Positions 1 to 6,622 of a stretch of 10,118 nucleotides of DNA are shown in pieces. The notes below the pieces were generated by a model, which searched no databases, had not been told where the DNA came from, and saw nothing but the letters and a program-made list of their open reading frames with translations. Every line of letters begins with the position of its first letter. Positions within the stretch are counted from its first letter, which is position 1. Both the position numbers and the translations under genes were made by a program. This stretch comes from RYN-433 sp036558265 (GTDB taxonomy: Bacteria; Planctomycetota; Phycisphaerae; Tepidisphaerales; Tepidisphaeraceae): assembly GCA_036558265.1 (NCBI GenBank), contig DATBFY010000193.1, positions 1-10,118 on the forward strand, written 5' to 3'.

Positions 1-2
1 CC

Positions 3-1907
3 GGCGCGCGCTTTCTGGTGGCGGGCAATTTTCTGGGCGGACTGGAGGACGTGACGCTCGCGACCGACGCCGTCTGCAATTCGACGCGCACCGGATTTGA
101 CCTCCGCGGCACCGTCACGCTCGATCACGCGGTCATCGACCTGACCGGAGGTGCCGCAGCGTATCAGGCGAATGAACTCGGGTTCGCCGGGACGAACGTC
201 GCACTTGTCGGCATCGGCGAGGTGCGCCTGGGCGCGTACAACAAGATCGGCACCTCCCTTGTTAACAGCGCGCTGACAATCGGCCCGGGCATTTTCGTCC
301 ACGGCGGCGGAACCATCGGCGACCAGGTGCTCAACCGCGGCACGATCGACGCCGACGTGGCCGGCGCCGAGCTGTGGTGCACGGGCGTGAGCAACCAGGG
401 GACGATCCACGTCCTCAACGGCGCGTCGATGCGCCTGACCGGCTCGTGGACTAACGCCGGCTCGATCACCGTCGGCGACGGGTCGAGTCTCTCGCTCGAA
501 GGCACGTGGCGGAACACCGGCACGATCACGCTGGCGGACACGGCCACGCTCACGCTCCACGGCACGTTCACCGCATCGGACCTGGGGGCCGTTACGCGGG
601 GCGCCAACACCACGGTCAATCTCGACGCGACGCTGGAGAACACGGGCCAAGTCTTCGACGCCGGGGCGTACGCCCGGAATTTCGTGATCAAGGGCGGCAC
701 GATCCACGGCGGCGCCGTCACCGCATCCGCCGGCGGCGTCCTCCGGGTCGCGGCCCCCGCCACGCCGCGACTCGCGGGCACGCTCGACGGCGTCACGCTC
801 AAGACCGGCCTGGCCTTCGCCAGCTCGCAAATCGCGGTCCTGGTCCAGCACGGGCTGACGCTGGAAGACGCCTCGATCGACCTGAGCGGCGGCGGCGCGG
901 CGGGCACGCTCGCGGGGAACGCGCTGGAGTTCATCGACGACCTGCCGCAGACGATCGGCGGGCGCGGCACCATTCTGCTCGGCTCAACGGGGGACAACCG
1001 CATCGTCCCCACCCGTCCGCTCACGCTGGGGCCGGGAATCACGCTGCGCGGCGCGGGCATGCTCGGCCAGACGGGCGTCCCGAGCGCCGATTTCCAGGTC
1101 ATTAACAACGGCACGATCCTGGCGGATGTACCGGGTGGGACACTGACGGTTTACAACATGACCAATGCCGGCTCGGTTCACATCGCCGCCGGCGCAACGG
1201 TGGCGATCGAAAACCACCTGCAGAATCAGGGCGAGCTGCGGATCGACCCCGGCGCCGTCCTGGACAACGGCTACTTCGGCACGTTCAGCCAGGGCGAGGG
1301 CGGGCGGCTCATCGTGAATGGTCTCTTTGACGCCTATCCAAGCGCGGACCTGGCCGGCGGGGTCGTCTCCGGTTCGGGGACGATCACCGCGGGGTTGCGC
1401 TTCCCCTATCCAGTCACGGTCGGCGGAACGATCTCGCCGGGCGCGACGGCGGACGGACTCGGTGACGTCGCGACGCTTTCCGTTGACGGCAGCGTCGCGC
1501 TGACCGACGGCGCGAACCTGCTGATCGAATTCCACGGCGACGGCACGTCGGATCGACTCGCGTTGACCGGCGACGCCGTGACCGGCAAGCTGGCGCTGGG
1601 CGTCGGGGCGTCGCTGCAACTGGTCGCGGCCGACGACGTCGCGCCGGGCACGAGCTTCGTCATCGCTACCTTTGGCGGATCGCTGACCGGCGCGTTCGAT
1701 CAAGTCACGCCGGGCTACGCCGTCAGCTACGACACGCCGCACGAGATCGTCGTCACCGCCGTGCCCGAACCGCGGGGCATCGGCAGCCTGTTCGCGACCG
1801 CAGGGATTGCCGGTCTCCTGCGACGGCGCAGGTTCGCAAATCGTGGTGCGGGCGTGCGGTCGGGTCGCCACACTTTGGAACTCCCGCTGGCGGGCGCGCA
1901 CACCTAA
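3..1907 (+). CDS. PEP-CTERM beta-helix surface protein, 5' truncated
   Basis: The reading frame is already open at the left edge (codons for G-A-R-F-L-V run into it), so the GTG at 18 is probably internal and the signal peptide lies outside the window. The visible 634 residues are rich in Gly, Thr, Ala and Asn. They carry recurring N-x-G-T-I type turns (VLNRGTI, SNQGTIH, TNAGSIT, RNTGTIT, INNGTIL), the look of a right-handed beta-helix or autotransporter-like passenger. Two long homologous blocks start at about 33 and 771. A C-terminal cap (about 1425-1755, GGTISPG...DRLALTGDAVTGKL...) resembles the end domain of many planctomycete PEP-CTERM proteins. The gene closes with VPEP, a hydrophobic stretch and RRRR, an exosortase-type sorting signal. 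The expected location is the outer surface or extracellular matrix. It is most likely structural or adhesive; no catalytic motif is visible. Stop TAA at 1905-1907. Confidence 0.85.
   Translation, partial: GARFLVAGNFLGGLEDVTLATDAVCNSTRTGFDLRGTVTLDHAVIDLTGGAAAYQANELGFAGTNVALVGIGEVRLGAYNKIGTSLVNSALTIGPGIFVHGGGTIGDQVLNRGTIDADVAGAELWCTGVSNQGTIHVLNGASMRLTGSWTNAGSITVGDGSSLSLEGTWRNTGTITLADTATLTLHGTFTASDLGAVTRGANTTVNLDATLENTGQVFDAGAYARNFVIKGGTIHGGAVTASAGGVLRVAAPATPRLAGTLDGVTLKTGLAFASSQIAVLVQHGLTLEDASIDLSGGGAAGTLAGNALEFIDDLPQTIGGRGTILLGSTGDNRIVPTRPLTLGPGITLRGAGMLGQTGVPSADFQVINNGTILADVPGGTLTVYNMTNAGSVHIAAGATVAIENHLQNQGELRIDPGAVLDNGYFGTFSQGEGGRLIVNGLFDAYPSADLAGGVVSGSGTITAGLRFPYPVTVGGTISPGATADGLGDVATLSVDGSVALTDGANLLIEFHGDGTSDRLALTGDAVTGKLALGVGASLQLVAADDVAPGTSFVIATFGGSLTGAFDQVTPGYAVSYDTPHEIVVTAVPEPRGIGSLFATAGIAGLLRRRRFANRGAGVRSGRHTLELPLAGAHT
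33..1255 (+). repeat. Large internal duplication in the beta-helix protein
   Basis: The protein blocks encoded from about 33 to 515 and from about 771 to 1255 follow the same order of signatures. LGGLEDVTLATD matches LAGTLDGVTLKTG. VTLDHAVIDLTGGAAAY matches LTLEDASIDLSGGGAAG. LTIGPGIFVHGGGTIG matches LTLGPGITLRGAGMLG. VLNRGTIDADVAG matches VINNGTILADVPG, and SNQGTIHVLNGA matches TNAGSVHIAAGA. The offset is about 738 bp (246 residues). The first visible residues (ARFLVAGNFLGGL) resemble those just before the second copy, so more copies may lie upstream. The copies have diverged in DNA sequence, so the duplication is old. Confidence 0.75.
1761..1904 (+). other. PEP-CTERM sorting signal with extended tail
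   Basis: Codons from 1761 read V-P-E-P, followed by a glycine/alanine/leucine-rich membrane-spanning segment (GSLFATAGIAGLL) and four arginines at 1821-1832. This is the tripartite PEP-CTERM layout recognised by exosortases. Usually the protein ends within a few residues of the arginine cluster; here 24 more codons follow (1833-1904). The signal itself is clear. Whether the tail is real or comes from a lost stop codon or a frame error cannot be decided here. Confidence 0.8.
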
Positions 1908-1916
1908 AATCGGGTT

Positions 1917-3680
1917 GTGACCCCCGCAACCTTGATCGACTTCGCCCGCGTCAAGGACGCCGTGGCCCAGGTGGCAGGGAAGCTCGAAAAACAACGCATC
2001 CTCAGCGATTACTTCCGCGCGATCGACGACGACCACGACCTGCGCCTCGCCGTCCGCTTCGCCGCCGGCCGCGCCTTCGCCGCCACCGACGAGCGCGTCC
2101 TCGCCGTCGGCGGCGCCATCGTCTGGGACGTCCTCCTGCAAATCCTCCCCATCGATCACGAAGACTTGCGCCGCCTGACCATCGCCAGCGGCGAGATCGG
2201 CGAAGCGCTCTCCGCCGTCTGGTCACCCCAGGCCATCGAGCGCCCGCTGACCCTCCGCGACCTGTCCCAAGCCTTTGACCAGCTCGCCGCCACCGGTGTC
2301 CAGGACCGCAAGCGCGGCCTCCTCCTCCGCCTCTTCCAGCGCTGCGGCGCCGGCCGCGAGGCCACTTACCTGACGAAGATCATCTTCCGCGACATGCGCA
2401 CCGGCGCGCAGGAGGGCGTCCTCCAGGCCGCCGTCGCCCAGGCGTTCGATAAGAAGCTCGCCGAGATCCAACGCTGCCAGCTCCTCGCCGGCGATCTCGA
2501 AGAGGTCGCCCTGCTCGCGCGTCATGACCAGCTCTGCTGCGCCAAATTCTGCCTCTTCCACCCCATCCAGTTCATGCTCGCCACACCACAGGAAACGCCC
2601 GCCGACGCCGCCAAGACCATGGCCGGCCGCCCCTTCTTCACCGAGGACAAGCTCGACGGCATCCGCGCCCAGGTGCACAAGCAGGGCGACCGCGTCGCCA
2701 TCTACACCCGCACCATGGACCGCACCGATGACGCCTTCCCCGAAGTGGTCGAAGCCATGAAGCGGATCGACGCGGATTTCCTCATCGACGGCGAGATCGT
2801 CCCCTTCGCCGCCGGCGCCGTCTCCCCCTTCCAGCACCTCCAGCGAAGGCTGGGGCGCAAGAAACCGTCGGCGTCCGTGCTGAAAAAATATCCGGTCATG
2901 ATCATCGCGTTCGATCTTCTTTACGAGAACGACGACCTCCTGATGGACCGGCCTCTGCGCGATCGCCGCGCGCGCCTCGACGCGCTCGCGGGGCGCACCC
3001 CGGCGGGGTCGCGGCTCAACGTGACCGACGTGCGCGAGGTCACCACCCAACCCGAGATCACCGCCGCCTTCGACGCCGCCAAATCCCGCCGCAACGAAGG
3101 CCTCATCCTCAAAGACCCCGACTCTATCTACGCCCCCGGCCGCCGCGGCAAGATGTGGCTCAAGATCAAGACCCACCTCCCCACCCTCGACTGCGTCGTC
3201 ACCGCGGCCGAGTACGGCCACGGCAAGCGCCGCAACACCCTCAGCGATTACACCTTCGCCGTCTGGCGCAACGGCGAATCGGACCACGAGGCCGACGCCG
3301 ACACCGCCAAACTGGTCAACATCGGCAAGGCCTACAGCGGCGTGACCGACGCCGAGATCGCCCAGCTCACCGACCTTTTCAAGTCGATCGCGATCGCCGA
3401 CAACGGCCGCGTCTTCCAGGTCCCCCCGCGCATCGTCATGGAGATCGCCTTCGACCAGATCCAGCGCAGCGACCGCCACGCCAGCGGCTACGCCCTGCGC
3501 TTCCCCCGCATCAAGACCGTCCGCTGGGACAAGCGCCCCCAGGACGCCGACCACCTCGCCCGCGTCGAAGAGATCTACCAAAGTGCCGCCAACACGTCCC
3601 GCGACGCCGGCGCTGCTCAGGAGACCTGGGAAGACGACCACGCGCCACCGGAACCCACCCTGTTCGATCACCTGCCGTAG
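1917..3680 (+). CDS. ATP-dependent DNA ligase
   Basis: Seals nicks in duplex DNA using ATP, through ligase-adenylate and DNA-adenylate intermediates. All nucleotidyltransferase motifs are visible in the 587 residues. Motif I is KLDGIR with the adenylated lysine at about K245. Motif III is FLIDGEIV (288-295), motif IV EGLILKD (394-400), motif V MWLKIK (413-418), and the OB-fold end has RFPRIKTVRWDK (528-539). Residues 1 to about 215 form the alpha-helical DNA-binding domain (DNA_ligase_A_N type), then the adenylation and OB domains. This three-domain plan is that of stand-alone bacterial LigB-like enzymes; no polymerase or nuclease domain of LigD is present. The GTG start lies 9 bp after the preceding stop and has no clear Shine-Dalgarno sequence. 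A TTG at 1932 would also keep the conserved DFA start. GTG at 1962, behind AAGGA, would cut into the conserved N-terminus and is less likely. The role is probably DNA repair beside a replicative NAD-dependent LigA (inferred). Confidence 0.95.
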   Translation: MTPATLIDFARVKDAVAQVAGKLEKQRILSDYFRAIDDDHDLRLAVRFAAGRAFAATDERVLAVGGAIVWDVLLQILPIDHEDLRRLTIASGEIGEALSAVWSPQAIERPLTLRDLSQAFDQLAATGVQDRKRGLLLRLFQRCGAGREATYLTKIIFRDMRTGAQEGVLQAAVAQAFDKKLAEIQRCQLLAGDLEEVALLARHDQLCCAKFCLFHPIQFMLATPQETPADAAKTMAGRPFFTEDKLDGIRAQVHKQGDRVAIYTRTMDRTDDAFPEVVEAMKRIDADFLIDGEIVPFAAGAVSPFQHLQRRLGRKKPSASVLKKYPVMIIAFDLLYENDDLLMDRPLRDRRARLDALAGRTPAGSRLNVTDVREVTTQPEITAAFDAAKSRRNEGLILKDPDSIYAPGRRGKMWLKIKTHLPTLDCVVTAAEYGHGKRRNTLSDYTFAVWRNGESDHEADADTAKLVNIGKAYSGVTDAEIAQLTDLFKSIAIADNGRVFQVPPRIVMEIAFDQIQRSDRHASGYALRFPRIKTVRWDKRPQDADHLARVEEIYQSAANTSRDAGAAQETWEDDHAPPEPTLFDHLP

Positions 3681-3724
3681 GGCAGAAACGCTTGACCGAT
3701 TCTCCGGAGTCCAGCGCATGGGTG

Positions 3725-3746
3725 GGGCAGACATTCTTGTCTGCCC
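3725..3746. repeat. Perfect 9-bp inverted repeat between convergent genes
   Basis: GGGCAGACA, a 4-base loop TTCT, then TGTCTGCCC. The element sits in the only real gap between the convergent ligase and membrane-protein genes (3681-3780). From memory, this palindrome, often translated in spurious ORFs as GQTFLSA or DKNVCPT, is dispersed in planctomycete genomes, so a REP-like element is the best reading. It could also act as a bidirectional terminator, although no T-run follows on either strand. A weaker 5-bp hairpin (CTGCC-GTAG-GGCAG, 3672-3685) overlaps the ligase stop codon. Nothing else is visible in this gap. Confidence 0.7.
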
Positions 3747-3780
3747 GGAAGCAAATCTCCTTTCCACAAGGACCGCCCAC

Positions 3781-4962
3781 TCACCGATTCACCAGCGAAC
3801 CCTCGGCGCCGGCTTGACCGTTACACGATGCCCCGCACTCCGGACACCGCCCCGGCGACGCCCGCAGGTCATACCCGCACGAAACGCACTGGCCCAGCCG
3901 CCGCCGCCGCGCGCGCAGTACCGGCTCGCGGAATCCGAGCAGCCATAAGCATGGCAGCGCCAACGCGACAACGACGACGGCCCAGTGCGGCACGACCAGC
4001 GCCCGTCCGACACGGCGAATGGACGGCGGACCGAAACCGACGCCCATCGTCGTGTCCTCATGCGCGAAACAAAAGCCCAGGAAGCGTGCCTCGGCGCCCG
4101 TCGCGCGCGGCGACCGTACCTCGCCTTCGTCGGTCACGTTGATCCCCGCGAAGTGCCTGTGAACGTCGTCGGGAACCCTCGGTTCTTCGCCCCCGCCCAC
4201 GACCAGGACGCGCTCAACCTCCCAGCCGTCGCGCGTGAACGAAACCGCCCGCTTGCAGTAGCAGTTGCGCAAAGACGCAGGTGTTCGGCCGTTCCACCGG
4301 GTTGTGCAACTCAAGGAGATCATCGGCCCGCCCCTCCACCTCCAGACCGCGAACGCGAGCAGCAACGCCGACGCGAGTGCGGCCAGACCCAGGCATCGAC
4401 GCCCCAGTGCGATCGGCAGCGTCGGACCAATGGCCGTCCGGCGCCGCCGGGCGCGAACCGCAAACCAGATTCGCCCGGCCGGCAGGAGCAACAGCCCCGC
4501 GACGATCGCCGCGTGCGGCACCCGCATGACCCGCTCGTCTTTGGTCAGCGTCGCCTTGTTCAACCGTCCCGTGCCCAGCTCGGAATACGTCCCGGTCCAC
4601 TCGGTGTGCCGCACGTGCGATGAGAACCCGAAACGGCGCGGCCCGGTCTGTGCCGCCGAGAGGCGATCCTCCCATCGCGGATCTCCCGCGGTCGAGAGAT
4701 ACCAGATACTGGCCTGCGGCGGCGTTGGTCCAGGTGGCGAATCGGCATATACGCGCGTCCGGACATCCAGAACCCAGAAGCCGTCCCGACCGGAAACGAG
4801 GCTCAGGGCGCCACTGACGCCAGGCTCCTCGTAGACGTGATCCACACTGATCGTCCCGCCGCGGGTCGCCACCCATAGCCCGATCTCCAGAGCCGCGCAA
4901 AGAACGAGGAAGTCGGCGAACAGGCGGATGCACATGCTCAACGCAGACCGCAGAAACCGCAT
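3781..4962 (-). CDS. Membrane protein with C-terminal zinc ribbon, duplicated architecture
   Basis: A hypothetical protein of a type common in Phycisphaerae; no enzyme motif is seen. From the ATG at 4962 (393 residues) the order is: membrane segment (about 9-32), soluble part with LSLVSGRDGFWVLDV, membrane segment starting VPHAAIVAGLLLLP (about 149-169) ending in RARRRR, membrane segment (about 185-207), a second soluble part, and a membrane segment VPHWAVVVVALALP (about 324-345), again ending in RARRRR. A zinc ribbon follows with Cys359, 362, 373 and 376 (CVSC...CPEC). The repeated order TM-soluble-VPH-TM-RARRRR suggests an internal duplication with the ribbon kept only on the second copy. 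The arginine clusters predict soluble parts outside and the ribbon in the cytoplasm. It is the last gene of the minus-strand run. An ATG two codons upstream (4968) is the alternative start. Confidence 0.8.
   Translation of the reverse strand: MRFLRSALSMCIRLFADFLVLCAALEIGLWVATRGGTISVDHVYEEPGVSGALSLVSGRDGFWVLDVRTRVYADSPPGPTPPQASIWYLSTAGDPRWEDRLSAAQTGPRRFGFSSHVRHTEWTGTYSELGTGRLNKATLTKDERVMRVPHAAIVAGLLLLPAGRIWFAVRARRRRTAIGPTLPIALGRRCLGLAALASALLLAFAVWRWRGGPMISLSCTTRWNGRTPASLRNCYCKRAVSFTRDGWEVERVLVVGGGEEPRVPDDVHRHFAGINVTDEGEVRSPRATGAEARFLGFCFAHEDTTMGVGFGPPSIRRVGRALVVPHWAVVVVALALPCLWLLGFREPVLRARRRRLGQCVSCGYDLRASPGRCPECGASCNGQAGAEGSLVNR
3832..3881 (-). repeat. Copy 1 of a 50-bp perfect repeat (zinc ribbon)
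   Basis: Identical base for base to 5083-5132, in the same orientation and 1251 bp apart. It covers 16 codons from the second Cys of the ribbon to the Gly after the fourth Cys (C-GYDLRASPGRCPEC-G), including every synonymous position. It ends sharply: sequence on the outer side is unrelated, and on the other side two mismatches are followed by six matching bases. Confidence 0.95.
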
Positions 4963-4968
4963 GACCAT

Positions 4969-4975
4969 CCCTCTT
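4969..4975 (-). promoter_or_regulatory. Ribosome binding site deciding the start at 4962
   Basis: The minus strand reads AAGAGGG directly followed by ATG-GTC-ATG. The purine block touches the first ATG (4968), which is too close for initiation, but stands 6 bases from the second ATG (4962). The second start is therefore preferred. The next better block upstream (AAGGA) is more than 12 bases from the first ATG. Confidence 0.55.
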
Positions 4976-4989
4976 GCTTGTTTCCTTGA

Positions 4990-6618
4990 TCACACCCGGC
5001 CCCAACTCGATACGCGAGCGCCAGGTTTAGCCGGCCTGCTCGCGGGCCGCGTGCGCGCGTGCGCCCCGATGCTTAACCACCTCCCGCACTCCGGACACCG
5101 CCCCGGCGACGCCCGCAGGTCATACCCGCACGCCACGCACCAGCCACGCCGCAACCGCCGCCGCGACCGCACCGATCGCCAAAGCCGACCTGCCCCTGCC
5201 CATGCCGGAACGATCATCAGCGCACCCGCGACCGCCGCGTACGGCGCCCGCACCAGCCGATACGCGAACGGCGTCCGCGCCACCGTCCCGCGCCCGCCGT
5301 AGAACCGCGCCGCGCCCGCCTCATGGGCGGGCTCCAGCAGTCCGGCGAACCACGGCCGTTCGCCGGAGAGCACCAGCTCCGACCGCACCGCCGCCGACCG
5401 CTCCGCCGCCCCGTCATCGACTTGCAAAAGCCACAACTCGCCCCGCGCCGATACCAGCTCAAAACTCGTACGCGCGATTCCCCAGGAAAGCGCCTCCGGC
5501 AGCGCCCGGCTTCGCCACGCCAGCACCGCCACTCCCGCCGCGGCCATCAGCAATCCCCACACGACGATCCGCCGCCTGACTCCGCCGCGCCGACCGCTCA
5601 ACGCCGGCAACGCGATCATCGCGGCGACGATGCCCGCCACCGGCCAAACGCTCAGGGGCCGGTAAGCAACGTGCGGCCCGGTCGCGTCGGCGGGGCCCGT
5701 CACTTCGTGTTGGCGCGCGAACACGAGGAACGCGGCCGCCCGCGCCAGATATTGCCGCTGCACGCGATCCGCGCGCCGCGGCTCCCACGCGCTCGCCGCT
5801 TCCAATTCGTACCCCGGATCCGACATCAGTCTCTTCAGCACCCGCCGGCTTTCCGCAGAAGTGAAACAAGCCAGCACCTCGGCCGCCCGCGCGCGGTACC
5901 GCACGTCCGATTCATCAACCCACGCCATCCCCATCCGCTCCAACCGCGCGTCTACCGGCACCCGCAACATCCCAAATCGCACGTGCGCGATCGGCGAGGT
6001 ATCCGGGAACAAGGACGCTTCCAGCGTAACGTCCTGCGGCTCGCCGCCCGGCTGGGCCGTCGAAAACGCCGCTGCCTTACGCGCAATTAACATCAATTCG
6101 CGCGCGTCCGTGAGCCTCCGCCCGTCCATCGAAAACGCCTGCGCGTCAGGTTGGGCGTCCCATGCGTCCTTCAAAAGCAATCGCGTGTCGTCAAAGAGGT
6201 AAACGCCCAGCGGACAGCTCCCACATGGTGCATAAAGCTTTCCAGGCTTCTTCTCCACCCACGTGCTGCGCCGCAGCGCGAAGAGCCCCTCGCGCCGTGA
6301 TCCGCTTCCGGCGCTGATGGCGATCATCACCGGATCAGGTTGCAGCCGAACGGTTTCACCGGGACTGGCGGCGCCTTTCAAGACTTCCAGAACTTCCACC
6401 CCGGTAACAGCGCTGTCCTCAGGCGGCCCTGAACGCAGCGGCAGCAACCGCCCGCGAATGACCAGGTCCGCCTGCGCGACCTGCACCTCCAGGCTGTCCT
6501 GCACGAGCCGCCGTATGAGTCCCCGCGCACATGGCGACACGGCCGATAATATCCCCACCGTCAGCCCGATCACGATCAAGCCGCGCCCGACCCCCGGTTT
6601 GCCCCGCCAGCGTTGCAT
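4990..6618 (-). CDS. Multi-domain membrane protein with C-terminal zinc ribbon
   Basis: Function unknown; the protein looks like two modules joined. An N-terminal signal peptide or anchor (about 12-30) precedes a domain with ADLVIRGRL...VEVLEVLKG (49-82). That pattern (xDLVVxGxV...VLKG) is seen in secreted beta-domains of planctomycete and other proteins. C132 and C135 form a CxxC in this part. Residues about 236-300 (YRARAAEVLACFTSAESRRVLKRLM) look HEAT-like. Membrane segments follow at about 324-340 and 351-368, then a soluble part (SFELVSARGELWLLQV), a membrane segment at about 460-480, an arginine-rich stretch and a zinc ribbon with Cys494, 497, 508 and 511, plus a 30-residue basic tail. 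The section from about 351 to 515 has the same layout as each half of the neighbouring gene's product. The ATG at 6618 has GGGGG seven bases upstream, overlapping the end of the previous gene, which suggests translational coupling. Confidence 0.8.
   Translation of the reverse strand: MQRWRGKPGVGRGLIVIGLTVGILSAVSPCARGLIRRLVQDSLEVQVAQADLVIRGRLLPLRSGPPEDSAVTGVEVLEVLKGAASPGETVRLQPDPVMIAISAGSGSRREGLFALRRSTWVEKKPGKLYAPCGSCPLGVYLFDDTRLLLKDAWDAQPDAQAFSMDGRRLTDARELMLIARKAAAFSTAQPGGEPQDVTLEASLFPDTSPIAHVRFGMLRVPVDARLERMGMAWVDESDVRYRARAAEVLACFTSAESRRVLKRLMSDPGYELEAASAWEPRRADRVQRQYLARAAAFLVFARQHEVTGPADATGPHVAYRPLSVWPVAGIVAAMIALPALSGRRGGVRRRIVVWGLLMAAAGVAVLAWRSRALPEALSWGIARTSFELVSARGELWLLQVDDGAAERSAAVRSELVLSGERPWFAGLLEPAHEAGAARFYGGRGTVARTPFAYRLVRAPYAAVAGALMIVPAWAGAGRLWRSVRSRRRLRRGWCVACGYDLRASPGRCPECGRWLSIGAHARTRPASRPAKPGARVSSWGRV
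5083..5132 (-). repeat. Copy 2 of the 50-bp perfect repeat (zinc ribbon)
   Basis: Same 50 bases as 3832-3881, here within the C-terminal zinc ribbon of the 542-residue protein. Several codons in it (TAT, TGT, three GGG, two CGG) are not the favoured GGC/CGC/TGC-type choices, yet both copies share them. This argues for recent common descent or gene conversion more than for parallel codon bias. Confidence 0.95.
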
Positions 6619-6622
6619 GGAC

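Noticed and set aside
984..2159. A 391-codon open frame on the minus strand across the gene 1-ligase junction
   Set aside because: Arg/Asp/Gly-rich with no recognisable domain. It overlaps two well-supported genes in reverse and is best explained by codon bias.
1917..3680. Assignment of the ligase to a Ku/LigD end-joining or LigD-type protein
   Set aside because: No polymerase or phosphoesterase domain and no ku gene in the window. The N-terminal domain is of the stand-alone three-domain type.
2223..3767. A 514-codon open frame on the minus strand opposite the ligase
   Set aside because: The plus strand encodes a complete ligase with all catalytic motifs. The opposite frame is Gly/Val/Asp/Glu-rich low-complexity sequence, typical of a GC-rich antisense shadow.
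3681..3780. A true Rho-independent terminator
   Set aside because: The hairpins at 3672-3685 and 3725-3746 lack a following T-run on either strand, so only a tentative terminator role is mentioned.
3583..3948. Small plus-strand open frames spanning the convergent gap
   Set aside because: They include translated palindrome sequence (ADILVCPE, GQTFLSA), a known source of spurious ORFs, and overlap two real genes.
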